A DNA stretch of 64,000 bases from Terriglobales bacterium (GCA_027485675.1 JAIXQP010000030.1:1-64000), one strand, 5' to 3'. Positions 25,831-35,800 are shown, counted from the first letter of the stretch. Made by a program: numbers and translations. The notes: a model not told the origin generated them from the sequence alone.

Positions 25831-26295
25831 ATGCAAAGTAAAGCGGCAACGGTCGAGGAGTATCTGGCTTCCCTTCCCGAGGATCGGCGAGTGGCGATGC
25901 AGGCCGTCCGTCAGGTGATCCTCGATAACCTCGATAAGGACTATGCCGAGGGGATGTCCTACGGCATGATCGGCTACTTCGTACCGCACGCGGTGTTTCC
26001 GGCCGGCTACCATTGCAATCCGAAGGATCCGCTGCCGTTTGCCGGCCTGGCGTCCCAGAAGAACCACATGTCCCTGTATCTGATGTCGCTCTATATGGGC
26101 GCGGACGCGGGAGAGGATGAGTGGTTCGAGGCAGAATGGGCCAAATGCGGCAAGAAACTGGACAAAGGCAAAGCCTGCATCCGGTTCAAGAAGCTAGCCG
26201 ACCTGGACCTGCCGACGCTCGGCGAAGCCATCCGGCGCATGCCGGCGCAGCGCTATATCGGCCTATACCAAAGCCTGCGCAAAGGGAAAAAGTAA
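25831..26295 (+). CDS. DUF1801 family protein
   Basis: 154 aa. The layout TVEEYLASLPEDRR, VILDNLDKDYAEGMSYGMIGYF, then SQKNHMSLYLM and GKACIRFKKLADLDLPTLGEAI matches DUF1801 proteins (YdhG-like, sometimes called iron-chaperone-like on structural grounds). Role unknown. The start is a clear ATG at 25831. A possible -35 TTGACT lies at 25790-25795, with only a poor -10 downstream. The SGNH hydrolase gene begins one base after its stop, so they may be cotranslated. Confidence 0.82.
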   Translation: MQSKAATVEEYLASLPEDRRVAMQAVRQVILDNLDKDYAEGMSYGMIGYFVPHAVFPAGYHCNPKDPLPFAGLASQKNHMSLYLMSLYMGADAGEDEWFEAEWAKCGKKLDKGKACIRFKKLADLDLPTLGEAIRRMPAQRYIGLYQSLRKGKK

Positions 26296-26296
26296 C

Positions 26297-28291
26297 GTGC
26301 TTGGCCTGCTGGCCGCTCTGGTCTGGATGACGCCGGACGACCCCCGGCTGACCGTCAACGGATTGCCGTGGCTGGTAGAGAATCAATACGAGTTAATCCG
26401 CCTGCCGAAGCGGCTTGAAAGCCAGTTACCGAAGGCGGTTTGGAACCTGGGCCGGTCGCCGGCGGGCGGGCGCATCCGTTTTCGCACGGATTCCCCGTCG
26501 CTGACGGTACGCCTTGAGTATCCGTCGCCGCCGGATATGACGAATATGAGCGACTTCGGGCAGACGGGAGTGGACCTGTATCTGGACGGGGTGTACTGGC
26601 GCTCGGCGGTGGCCCGGAAGGACGCCGCGCCGGGCAAGTTGGTCGAGACGGAACTGTTCAAGGACCTGCCGGCGAAGGAGCGGGAGATCACGCTCTATCT
26701 TCCGCTGTACAAGCCGGTGGCCGTGCGCGGCATTGGCGTCGCCGAGGGAGCTAAGCTGGCGGCGCCCACGCGATTCGCGGTCCCTAAACCAGTGGTCTAC
26801 TACGGCACCTCCATTACGCAGGGCGGCTGCGCGAGCCGGCCCGGCATGAGCTACCAGGCGATCCTCGGCCGCGCCCTCAACCTGGACCATGTGAACCTCG
26901 GCTTCTCCGGTAGCGGGCGAGGCGAACCGGTGGTGGCCGAGATGGTCGCCGAGTTGGACGCCTCTCTGTTCGTCATGGACTTTTCGCAGAACCATCCGAC
27001 GTTGGAGTCACTCGCCGCGGTGTACGAACCCTTCCTTCAGACCCTGCGTTCCAAGCACCCCCACACGCCGATTCTGGCCATCACCGCCATTGCCGCCGCC
27101 GGCAGTCCGCCCCGGCTCGCCGCCATGCGGGAGCATATCCGGCAGGTCGTCTCAGCCCGGATCGCGGCGGGGGATAAGAATCTGACGCTGGTGGACGGGT
27201 TAACGCTGATGAGTCAGGCCGAAGTAGACGGGACCGTCGATGGGGTACATCCCAACGATTTGGGGTTCCAACGCATGGCGGACCGGCTGGCGCCCACCGT
27301 CGCGGCGATTCTGAAACGGCCGCCGGCCGCGCTGGTGGATGACCGGGAGATCGTGGTGACCTCGGCCGCGGCCGTGGAGCGGAAGCGGGCGGAGCTGATC
27401 GAGTTCATCTGGGGACGGGCCGGGTTTCCCAAGACGCGCCCGGCCAAGATCGAGAAGGCCGTCGCCAGCCCGATCGCCGGATTGACGGGACTGCGGAGCG
27501 TCGAACGGTTCATGATCCGGATGGCAGCCGGGCAGGAGAATACGACCCATCATCTGGTTCCGGCCCAGGGCAACGGACGGCTGGTGGTGCTGCACCATGG
27601 GCACGCCTGCAGCTTTGACGACGCGGGAGAAGCGCGCGGCGGCGGGATGGCCAACACCGCCGCCCAGTTGCTGAAAGCCGGTTACGCCGTGCTGCTGGTG
27701 CACATGCCGCACTTCCGCCCGGGCGATTGCGCGGGGCCACCGCACGCCGATCTGTTCGCGCTGCCCCTCGGCGAAGGTTCGGCGCTGCAACTCTTCCTCG
27801 AGCCCACGGCGCAGAGCCTGAACGCCTTGCGGGGACGCTACAAGCGGGTGGACATGGTGGGCCTTTCGGGTGGCGGTTGGACGACCACCGTCTATGCCGC
27901 GCTCGACCCGGCGATCCGGGCCAGCTTTCCGGTGGCGGGCGCCGTGCCGCTGTATCTGCGTTCGGCGGGTTCGGTGGGAGACCTGGAACAGTTCCTGCCC
28001 GCGTTCTACAAACGGGCGGGATACCCGGATCTGTTTGTGATGGGATCGATGGGGCGGCTGCAGATGCACATCTTCAACCGCCGGGATAACTGCTGCTTCG
28101 GAGAAGCGCAGCACGATGCCTTGAAACTGGGCGCCGCGCCCTATGCCGACGCCTACCGCGGCTTTGGCGAGACGGTGCAAAAGACGCTGGGGAGTAACGG
28201 CCGGTTCCGCGTGGCGATTGACGAGCAGGCGACGCACCACATGATCTCTCCCTGGGCAATCGAGCAAATTCTGCAGGTGCTTGGGCAGTAG
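26297..28291 (+). CDS. Two-domain hydrolase: SGNH esterase fused to alpha/beta hydrolase
   Basis: 664 aa with a GTG start directly after the DUF1801 stop. Residues about 15-165 form a beta-rich N-terminal domain. An SGNH/GDSL esterase follows to about 345: block I YYGTSITQGGCASRPG with the nucleophile Ser, GFSGSGRGE (block II Gly), and GVHPNDLGFQ with catalytic Asp/His. A separate alpha/beta hydrolase follows at about 400-664: nucleophile elbow GLSGGGWTT, oxyanion strand VLHHGHACSF and a late His pair ATHHMISP. Two independent esterase sites in one chain suggest removal of two kinds of ester from one polymer. The first few residues are weakly hydrophobic (MLGLLAALVW), so export is possible. 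The next gene is a sulfatase. Confidence 0.85.
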   Translation: MLGLLAALVWMTPDDPRLTVNGLPWLVENQYELIRLPKRLESQLPKAVWNLGRSPAGGRIRFRTDSPSLTVRLEYPSPPDMTNMSDFGQTGVDLYLDGVYWRSAVARKDAAPGKLVETELFKDLPAKEREITLYLPLYKPVAVRGIGVAEGAKLAAPTRFAVPKPVVYYGTSITQGGCASRPGMSYQAILGRALNLDHVNLGFSGSGRGEPVVAEMVAELDASLFVMDFSQNHPTLESLAAVYEPFLQTLRSKHPHTPILAITAIAAAGSPPRLAAMREHIRQVVSARIAAGDKNLTLVDGLTLMSQAEVDGTVDGVHPNDLGFQRMADRLAPTVAAILKRPPAALVDDREIVVTSAAAVERKRAELIEFIWGRAGFPKTRPAKIEKAVASPIAGLTGLRSVERFMIRMAAGQENTTHHLVPAQGNGRLVVLHHGHACSFDDAGEARGGGMANTAAQLLKAGYAVLLVHMPHFRPGDCAGPPHADLFALPLGEGSALQLFLEPTAQSLNALRGRYKRVDMVGLSGGGWTTTVYAALDPAIRASFPVAGAVPLYLRSAGSVGDLEQFLPAFYKRAGYPDLFVMGSMGRLQMHIFNRRDNCCFGEAQHDALKLGAAPYADAYRGFGETVQKTLGSNGRFRVAIDEQATHHMISPWAIEQILQVLGQ

Positions 28292-28306
28292 ACTATCGGG
28301 TATCTG

Positions 28307-29644
28307 ATGCTGACTCGCCGACAACTGCTTGCTGCGCTGGCTGCCTCGCCGCGGCCTAATGTGATCGTGATCCTGACCGACGACCAGGGCTACGGCGACC
28401 TGGGTTGCTACGGGGCCGCGGACGCCCGGACGCCGCATCTGGACCGCTGGGCGGCGGAGGGGATCCGGTTCACGGACTGGCATGCGAACTCGCCCGTCTG
28501 TTCGCCTTCGCGCGCTTCGGTGCTGACCGGGAAATACCCCCAGCGCACCGGCATTCCGCAGGTGCTGAACTCGCAGCCTACCTTCGCGGTGGCGGGTCTG
28601 CGAGCGGGAGAAGTGAGCCTGGCGAGGGAGTTGCAGAAGGCGGGATATAAGACGGCGGCCGTGGGGAAATGGCACTTAGGCTCGGCCGCCGCCAGCCGGC
28701 CCAAGGCGCAGGGGTTCGATGAGTTTTACGGCTTCTACTCGGGCTGGGTTGACTACTACTCCCACCGCTATTACACGCTCGGCGGCAATCCCGGCGCCTC
28801 CGGGCCGCCGCCGCAGAACATTTTCCATGACTTCTGGGACGGAGAGCAGGAGATCTTTCCCGAACCGCAGCACCAGACGGCGCTGCTGGGGCAACGGGCG
28901 GTCGAGTTCGTCCGCCGGCAACGCGCCGGGCAACCATTTTTCCTCTATCTCGCCTTTGGCGCTCCGCACTACCCCATGATGGCCCCGGCCGACTGTATGG
29001 CGCGGTTCCCCAAGACGATGGACCAGGACCGGCGGCTGCATCTGGCGATGATTGCCGGTATCGACGACCAGATTGGCGCGCTGCGGGCCGAGTTGAAGAA
29101 GAGGGGGCTCGCCAACAACACGATTCTGTATTTCCAGTCCGACAACGGCGCTACCGAGGAGACGCGGGCGGACCACGCCGGCCGGCCGTATCGCGGCGGC
29201 AGCAACGGGACGTTGCGGGGTTACAAGGGAACGCTGTTTGAGGGCGGACACCGGGTGCCCGCGCTTCTGGCGTGGCCGGGAACGCTCAAGCCGCGGGTGG
29301 AGAGCGGAGCCGGGATGGGCATGGACGTCTTGCCGACGCTGCTGGGTCTGGCCGGGTTAGCCAAGCCCGCCGGCATTGACGGCGCGGACCTGAGCGGGGC
29401 GTTGCAGGGAGCGGCCAAGTGGCCCGAGCGAACCCTGCATTGGGAGTACGACCGACAGCGTGCGGTGCGCCACGGCGATTGGAAGTTGACGGTGAACCCG
29501 CGGCCCTCACTGATGGGGCCGAACGAGAACATCACCTGGCTTGCGAATCTGAAAGACGATCCGGGCGAGACGCGGAACCTGGCGACGGAACGGCCGGAGA
29601 TTTTGGCGGAGTTGCAGCGGCAGATGCAGGGCTGGCAGTGGTGA
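28307..29644 (+). CDS. Exported sulfatase (type I, formylglycine)
   Basis: 445 aa. Residues 1-14 (MLTRRQLLAALAAS) look like a short Tat/Sec signal. The metal-binding ILTDDQGYGDLGCYG (about residues 22-36) and the CSPSR motif with Cys65, the residue converted to formylglycine, define a type I sulfatase; GKYPQRTG and the VGKWHLG motif follow. The Cys form needs an FGE-type maturation enzyme encoded elsewhere. It cleaves sulfate esters, probably from polysaccharides. It lies 15 bases after the dual hydrolase gene, forming a small polymer de-esterification unit. Confidence 0.93.
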   Translation: MLTRRQLLAALAASPRPNVIVILTDDQGYGDLGCYGAADARTPHLDRWAAEGIRFTDWHANSPVCSPSRASVLTGKYPQRTGIPQVLNSQPTFAVAGLRAGEVSLARELQKAGYKTAAVGKWHLGSAAASRPKAQGFDEFYGFYSGWVDYYSHRYYTLGGNPGASGPPPQNIFHDFWDGEQEIFPEPQHQTALLGQRAVEFVRRQRAGQPFFLYLAFGAPHYPMMAPADCMARFPKTMDQDRRLHLAMIAGIDDQIGALRAELKKRGLANNTILYFQSDNGATEETRADHAGRPYRGGSNGTLRGYKGTLFEGGHRVPALLAWPGTLKPRVESGAGMGMDVLPTLLGLAGLAKPAGIDGADLSGALQGAAKWPERTLHWEYDRQRAVRHGDWKLTVNPRPSLMGPNENITWLANLKDDPGETRNLATERPEILAELQRQMQGWQW

Positions 29645-29666
29645 AAGGGCGTAAGCTGGAAGGAGA

Positions 29667-30404
29667 GTGATCGTTCGTCCCTGGTGGCTTTGGCCCAATC
29701 TCCTCAGCCTGGACGCCGTGGTGATCGCGGTGCTGTGGCAGGTGTTTCTCGCGCGGACCGTGGCGCCGGTGGCCTTGGCGTCGACGGTGGTGCTGGGTCT
29801 CTCGGTTTGGCTTGTCTATACGGCCGACCGGCTGCGGGACACATGGGGGCCGCCGCGGGGAGACGAGTCGCCGCGCCATTCCTTCGCGCGGCAATACCGC
29901 GGGCCGCTGTTGGCCGCGATGGCGGCGGTGGGGGCGGCGGACGTCGCGGTGGCCCTCGGCGGGTTGCCCGAGCGGGAGCTGTGGGCGGGGCTGGCGATGC
30001 TACCCGTGGTGGCGGCGCGGGTGTTCGCCGTGCGGCGGCATCCGGGGCTGAAGAACTTGCTCACCGGCCTGTTGTTCGCGGCCGGCATCTGGATGCCGAT
30101 TCTGCTCGTGGACCCGTGGCGGCCGGGCTTCGGTTTGTTCGTCCTGCTGTGCACCTGGAACTGCGCGGCGATCGACGCCTGGGAACACGCATCGGCGCGC
30201 CCGCTGGCGCCGGCGGCCGCGGTGTTGATGCTGGCGGCGTTCGGGGTGTTCAGCGTCACGCACCTGGGGGTCGCCCTGGCGGAGACGATCTCGGCGACGC
30301 TGTGTTGCGGACTCGCGCTGGTGGCGCCCCGGCTCTCGGCCAACCACCGGCGGTTAGCCGTGGATGCTTGTTTGTTGACGCCCCTGCTGCTGCATGCCGG
30401 CTAA
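29667..30404 (+). CDS. Integral membrane protein, possibly UbiA prenyltransferase-like
   Basis: 245 aa with a GTG start overlapping a purine-rich AAGGAGAG. About seven hydrophobic segments are visible. Between the second and third helix is VYTADRLRD (Asp54 and Asp58, a D-x-x-x-D spacing), and a second acidic cluster NCAAIDAWEH lies near residue 165. This resembles the two Asp-rich motifs of UbiA prenyltransferases, though the usual Asn before the first motif is missing. If correct it would prenylate or modify a lipid or quinone headgroup in the membrane. The next gene, a methyltransferase, overlaps by 11 bases. Confidence 0.55.
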   Translation: MIVRPWWLWPNLLSLDAVVIAVLWQVFLARTVAPVALASTVVLGLSVWLVYTADRLRDTWGPPRGDESPRHSFARQYRGPLLAAMAAVGAADVAVALGGLPERELWAGLAMLPVVAARVFAVRRHPGLKNLLTGLLFAAGIWMPILLVDPWRPGFGLFVLLCTWNCAAIDAWEHASARPLAPAAAVLMLAAFGVFSVTHLGVALAETISATLCCGLALVAPRLSANHRRLAVDACLLTPLLLHAG

Positions 30405-31008
30405 CTTTGACCCGGTGGCCGCGTGGTACCGCTATCTGGAGCGGCTGGGCTTTGGCGGCGCCTTGTGGCGGCGGCGCGTTGCGTATCTGCCGGAGCTCCG
30501 GGGCGCCCGCCGCGTGCTGATGGCCGGAGAAGGCGACGGCCGGTTTCTCCGGGCGTTCCTCGATAGCAATCCGTACGCCGCGGTGACGTATGTGGACGCG
30601 AGCGCACGGATGCTGGCGCTGGCGCGGCGCCGGGCGGGCGGCGAACGGGTCCAATATCTGCAGCGGGACTTGAGCGTGGGCGAACCGTTGGGCGGAGAAT
30701 TTGATGCGATCGTGACGCACTTCCTGCTCGATTGCTTTGGGCAGGACGAAGTGACTGAGGTGGTGCGCCGCTTGGGGCGGGCGCCCGTGTGGGTGGTGTC
30801 GGAGTTTCAGGCTCCCCACTGGGCCGCGCGGGCGGTTGTGAGCGCGCTGTACGCCTTCTTCGGCTGGACGACGGGCTTGCGAGTAACCCGGCTGCCGGAC
30901 TACGCCCCGGCGCTTCGCGCGGCCGGTTACGTCCTGGCCGAGAGGCAGGAGGCGTGGGGCCGGCTGTTGGTTTCCGAACTTTGGCGCCGCCGGGATAAGG
31001 TGGAGTAA
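30394..31008 (+). CDS. Class I SAM-dependent methyltransferase
   Basis: 204 aa. Motif I appears as VLMAGEGDGRFLRAF (residues about 41-55), with YVDASARML at motif II, and FDAIVTHFLLDCF at motif IV. The N-terminal FDPVAAWYRYLERLGFGG and the shape recall small-molecule or quinone methyltransferases; the target is unknown. The start overlaps the UbiA-like gene, and its TAA overlaps the cytochrome ATG (TAATG), so all three genes are translationally coupled. A pairing of UbiA-like and methyltransferase steps would suit modification of an isoprenoid quinone or lipid; that is inference. Confidence 0.78.
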   Translation: MPANFDPVAAWYRYLERLGFGGALWRRRVAYLPELRGARRVLMAGEGDGRFLRAFLDSNPYAAVTYVDASARMLALARRRAGGERVQYLQRDLSVGEPLGGEFDAIVTHFLLDCFGQDEVTEVVRRLGRAPVWVVSEFQAPHWAARAVVSALYAFFGWTTGLRVTRLPDYAPALRAAGYVLAERQEAWGRLLVSELWRRRDKVE

Positions 31009-32420
31009 TGTGGATTGCCCTGCTGGCCGCCGCGACCTGCCTGCCTTGCCATGAAGAGTTCGTTCGGTCGTACGCCAAGACCGGCATGGGCCGGTCCATC
31101 ACCAAACCGACGGCCGAACTGCAACTGCGGCAGGAAGGGGCGCACGGATCGGCGCGGTGGGTGGCGTGGTGGACGGGTAAGCAGTTGGCGCACGCCGTGA
31201 ACGAAGAGGCACGGACGATGGATTGGGCGGTGGGATCGGGCCGGGAGGGCAAGAGCTTCTTGTTCCGGCTGGGTGACGCGCTGTTTCAATCGCCCCTTTC
31301 CTGGTACGCGCGCCGGCGCGCCTGGGACCTTTCCCCCGGCTTTCACCGCGACCGCCGGCTGAGCTTCTTGCGGCCGGTGACGGCGGACTGCCTGCATTGC
31401 CACGCCGGCGAGTCAGCGCCCCTGGCCGGGACCCAGAACCGCTATGCGGAGAACCCGCTGCCGGCGCCGGCCATCACCTGCGAGCGCTGCCACGGCGACG
31501 CCTCCGCGCATGTCAAGGATCCGTTGCGGGCGAACATTGTGAACCCGCGGCGGCTGGCGGCGGTGGAGCGGGATAGCGTCTGCGAGCAGTGCCATCTGGG
31601 CGGCTCGGCGCGGGTGCTGAATCCGGGCAAGACTTGGGCGGATTTCCGGCCCGGCCTGGCGCTCGAAGCCGTGTTTTCCGTCTACGTGCCGAAGGCGCCG
31701 TCGGATCCGAACCGCATCAAGGTGGTTTCGCACTCCGAACAGTTGGCGCTGTCCAAGTGCAAGGCCGGATCGGGCGACCGGCTGTGGTGCGCGACCTGCC
31801 ACGATCCGCACCGGGAGCCGGAAGACTCCTTCGCCGAGCAGCAGGCCAAGTGCGTCAGTTGCCACCAAGGTACGAAGCCCCATGGTGACGCCTGCACGAC
31901 GTGCCATATGCCGCGCACCGAGACTTCCGACGGCGGGCATACCGCGTTTACCGATCACCGGATCCGCCGCCCCGGGGTGCCGAAGGTGCTGCTCGAACGT
32001 TCGGAGGAGCTGCGCGCCTGGCGCCCGTTGCCGGACGCCGGAGCGCGGGCGCGGGGCCTGGGACTGGCCTACGCAGGCGCGGGCCGCCTGGAGCAGGCCT
32101 ATGATTTGCTGCGGACCGTGGAGCGGCCCGATGCCGCCGTGCAGGATGCCCTGGGGCTGATCTATCTGCGGGCCGAACGCCCGGCGTTGGCCGTGGCCGC
32201 GCTGGCCGCCGCGGTGAAGGAAGACCCGAAAAACTCGGTGCGGCGGTTGAACCTGGCGGCGGCGTACCTGGCGGCCGGAGACCGGGAGAAAGCCCGCGCG
32301 GAGGCTATGGCCGCGATCGCCCTGGAACCCCTGCTGGAAGACGCCTATGCGTTACTCGCGGAGATCGAACCCCGGCGTGCCGAATACTGGCGCGCCGAGT
32401 TCACCAAGCGGCTTCGGTAG
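31008..32420 (+). CDS. Seven-heme c-type cytochrome with C-terminal TPR-like repeats
   Basis: 470 aa. Seven CxxCH heme sites are visible: CLPCH (residues 11-15), CLHCH, CERCH, CEQCH, CATCH, CVSCH and CTTCH. The arrangement is that of cytochrome c554/decaheme-like electron carriers. Residues about 350-470 are Ala/Leu-rich TPR-like helices (LGLAYAGAGRLEQAYDLL). The export signal is unusually short and uncharged (MWIALLAAAT), placing the first heme almost at the cleavage site. It acts in the periplasm in electron transfer. The gene ends in TAG at 32418, but the same frame continues into 147-bp copies of its own 3' end. Confidence 0.85.
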   Translation: MWIALLAAATCLPCHEEFVRSYAKTGMGRSITKPTAELQLRQEGAHGSARWVAWWTGKQLAHAVNEEARTMDWAVGSGREGKSFLFRLGDALFQSPLSWYARRRAWDLSPGFHRDRRLSFLRPVTADCLHCHAGESAPLAGTQNRYAENPLPAPAITCERCHGDASAHVKDPLRANIVNPRRLAAVERDSVCEQCHLGGSARVLNPGKTWADFRPGLALEAVFSVYVPKAPSDPNRIKVVSHSEQLALSKCKAGSGDRLWCATCHDPHREPEDSFAEQQAKCVSCHQGTKPHGDACTTCHMPRTETSDGGHTAFTDHRIRRPGVPKVLLERSEELRAWRPLPDAGARARGLGLAYAGAGRLEQAYDLLRTVERPDAAVQDALGLIYLRAERPALAVAALAAAVKEDPKNSVRRLNLAAAYLAAGDREKARAEAMAAIALEPLLEDAYALLAEIEPRRAEYWRAEFTKRLR

Positions 32421-32862
32421 TTCGAAGCCGATGCCGCCGTGCAGGATGCCCTGGGGCTGATCTACCTGCGGGCCGAACGTCCGGCGCTGGCCGTGGCCGC
32501 GCTGGCGGAGATCGAACCCCGGCGCGCCGAATCCTGGCGCGCCGAGTTCACCAAGCGGCTTCGGTGGTTAAAGGCCGATGCCGCCGGGCAGGATGCCCTG
32601 GGGCTGATCTCCCTGCGGGCCGAACGTCCGGCGCTGGCCGTCGCCGCGCTGGCGGAGATCGAACCCCGGCGCGCCGAATACTGGCGCGCCGAGTTCACCA
32701 AGCGGCTTCGGTAGTTCGAAGCCGATGCCGCCGTGCAGGATGCCCTGGGGTTGATCTCCCTGCGGGGCCGAGCGTCCGGCGCTGGCCATGGCCGCGCTGG
32801 CGGAGATCGAACCCCGGCGCGCCGTATCCTGGCGCGCCGAGTTTACCAAGCGGCTCCGGCAG
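32419..32862 (+). repeat. Three tandem 147-bp copies of the cytochrome gene 3' end
   Basis: Equivalent points recur at 32431, 32578 and 32725 (steps of exactly 147 bases, 49 codons); the matching point inside the cytochrome gene is 32131, 300 bases before the first copy. Each copy joins the segment encoding QDALGLIYLRAERPALAVAA to the segment encoding EIEPRRAEYWRAEFTKRLR, so all three share the same 51-codon in-frame deletion relative to the gene. Copies 1 and 2 are frame-intact; copy 3 has an extra G in its CTGCGGGG run. This is the only stretch over 300 bases without an assigned intact gene. The TonB receptor's stop codon lies at the very end of copy 3. Confidence 0.93.
32421..32714 (+). 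pseudogene. Detached in-frame extension of the cytochrome/TPR gene
   Basis: Immediately after the cytochrome TAG the frame stays open for 97 codons (copies 1 and 2) to a second TAG. The junction sequence is CGG TAG TTC after the gene and after copy 2, but CGG TGG TTA between copies 1 and 2, so a single G-to-A change separates a stop from a readable Trp. A GTG inside (32439) could start a 91-aa product, but no ribosome site is apparent. I read this as a repeat extension cut off by a stop, or duplications that arose after the stop. Confidence 0.55.
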
Positions 32863-35800
32863 TTAGAAGCGCAGGTACGCGCCGAACTGCACCACGCGCC
32901 GGCCCGACTGCGTGCCGACGATGCGGCCGAAGTTCACACTGTCGATGTTCTGATCGCCCATGAAGAAGCTGGGCGTGTTGGTCGAGTTCAACGCTTCCAT
33001 GCGGAGCGTCAAGCTGAGGCGTTCGGTGATCTTCGTTTGCTTCTCGCCCGAGAAATCGAGGTTGATGAAGCGAGGACCATAGAGCAGCCGCCGTTGCAGA
33101 GAACCGAGCGTCCCTTCGGCCGGGTGGAAGAAGACCTGGCCGCTGAAGGGCGCCCGGCCATCCGCCGCCGAGCCGCGGCCATCAGGGCCGAGGACGCCAG
33201 CGTTGAGGAAGAATACACCGTTGCCGGTCTTGCGGACTCCGGTGAGGTCGACCAGTTGCTCGTAGTTCAACGTCGTATTCACCGTGTTGATGCCCGAGCG
33301 CGCTGTCCGGTTCAGCGTACCGCGGCTCGAATAGATGCCAAAGGGCGAACCGGAGGTCAGGGTAAAGATCCCGCTGAGGTTCCAACCGCCAAAGATCTGG
33401 TTCAGCACCGGATTCCGGAGGTCCCAATGCCGGCCGCGGCCAAAGGGCAGTTCATAGACGCCATTGGCTTTCAGCGCATGGCGCTGGTCAAACGGCGACG
33501 GCGCCTTCTCGATGCTCGGGTTGTTGAGATCGAGGAACGGCTCAAAGCGCGCCTGCGCATCCCCCAGCGTGTCGCTAAGGCTCTTCGAGAAGACGTAGTT
33601 CACCTGGAACTCAAAGCCCTTCGAATACCGGCGGCGATAGTCCAACTGCAGCGAATGGTAGGTGGCATTCGAGTAGTTGGTCATCATGTTCGTGCCCAGG
33701 GCGTTGGGGTTGCGATAGAAGTTCACGTTGCCGTTCAGCCGGTTGACCTGATAGGTGTTGGCGAGTTCGCCCACCTGGCCGGAGTCGATCAAACCGCGAA
33801 TCGTCGTGTTGGTCAGCAGGCCACCGCTCGGGAGCGAGTTGAAGAACGGCGTCGGCTGGCTGCCGGCAATGTTGGGGTTGTAAGCCGGGTTGAAGGTGCC
33901 GGTGGCGTTCCGGGCCAGGTTGCCATTGTTGCGGGCGCGCTGGAAGTCTTCGAGAAGCCCGTTGTTGATGATCACCTGATTGAAGTCGAAGGCGCGGAAC
34001 TGCTTGGTGGCCTTGTTGCCGATGTAGGATACCTGCAGGACACCCTTCGAGATTTCCCGCTGCACGCTGAAGTTCCACTGCTGCACATACGGCGTCACCA
34101 GATCCGGATTCGGCATGCCGAAGGCGGTCTGCGTGTTGACCGCGTAGTTCTGGGCGAAGGTGCGCGGAGCCGTGAAGGTCGGGGTGGTGAGGGCGGGCAG
34201 AGTGGAGCTGATGGTCTGCGTCAGGTTGATGCGGTTCGCCCCGGTGGAAAGCCCTTCGCTGGTCGAGACGTTGTTGTCGATCGACCGGATGAACTCGTCG
34301 TTCGGGAAGTTCACACTGTAGCCGGCGCGGATCACCGTCTTGTCGCCAAACGGACGCCACGCAATGCCGAGGTTGGGACCGAAGTTGTTCAGGTCGCGCT
34401 TGTAGTAGGGGCGGCCGACGGACGTCCCGGCAAAGTCCAGCGTGCCGTTCGGATTGAGCAGCGTCTGCTCGGCGTTGTTGTTCTGCAGCACCGGCACGAA
34501 GGTCAAGCCGTTGAGCTCCGTCACGGGCGTGAAGTACTCCCAGCGGGTGCCGATGTGGATGGTGAACCGTTCGTTGACGCGCCAGTTGTCATTGAAGTAG
34601 AAGGCGTGGTTATCCAGGCGCCAATTGCGAATGTTCGGTGCGCCCGGGACGAAGCCGCTCGAGCGATCGAGTACGTTGAACGTCTGCGCGACGGAAGCGA
34701 GGATGCCGGCGTGCAGCGTCAACAGGCTGGCTCCGGTGCCGAGGTCGGTGACGCGAACGCCCGGGATCAGCGCGTTCACGTCCAGTTGGTTGGCGGCGCT
34801 GAGACCGATGCCATACGTGGGCAGGTTGCCTGCTTCGTTGAACGACTTCACGTTGATCCGCTGCCCTTGGTAGCCGAACTGGAAGGTGTGGCGATTCTTC
34901 ACCCAGGTGGCGTTGTCCTGCCAGTTAAAGGTGTCGGTGTAGCGGCCCTGCGACCGGAAGGTGTTCACGGGATTGGAGACCAGAGGGAGCGCGAAGATCT
35001 GATTGCCGAAGCTCTCACCCGAGGTGAAGACGGCCGGGGCGATGTTCATGCCGCCGCGCGCTTCGTTGGTGAAGGTCGGCGAGGCCGTCCAGCGCCAGGT
35101 GGTGGAGAGCAGCGGCGTCGAGTTGTCGTTCTGCACCTTGGGAGCCGTGGAGTAATCGTTCGACAGGTCCGGACGATCGACTATGTCCCGGTTCCAGATG
35201 TAGCTCGCGCTGAAGCCGTGCTTGGAGTTCAGCACGTAGTCCAGCTTGAAGGTCGCGTTGTCGCGGGTGCGGTTATTGCGGACATTGAACTGATAGCCAC
35301 CGATATTCAGGTGACGGCCCGCCGCCGCGTTGAAGTCGCCGACGTCCTGGCGGTTGATATTACTCGCGCCGGGGACCTGACCGATGAGGGCGCGGGTGGT
35401 GGGATTAGCCGGGAGTCCGGAAGCGCGCAGCATATCCACTTGCCGCAGATTGCCGGCTGTATCGAGATAGGTGAAGATTCCCTGCCGGGCGGACTCGGTG
35501 AGAATCACGCGCGTGCCCGCCGTCTGCTGGCGCAGCCGGAAGGCTTCGTAGTTGGCATAGAAGAACAGCTTGTCCTTCTTGATGGGGCCGCCGAGGCTGC
35601 CGCCAATCTGGTTCTGATTCAGAAACGGGCGCGGGGTGCGGTTGGCGTTCGAGAACCAGGGGTTGGCCGCAAACTCGTTGTTCCGGTTAAACCAGAACAA
35701 CCCACCTTTGTACTTGTTGGTGCCGGAGGGAGTCGTGAACGTCACCTGGGCGGCGCCATTGCCCAACGACGGGTTGGCGTTCGAGGTGCTCAGGGTGACT

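Noticed and set aside
32419-32862. CRISPR array or mobile element at the 147-bp tandem repeats
   Set aside because: Units are directly abutting, have no spacers, and encode a copied protein segment; there are no terminal inverted repeats or transposase.
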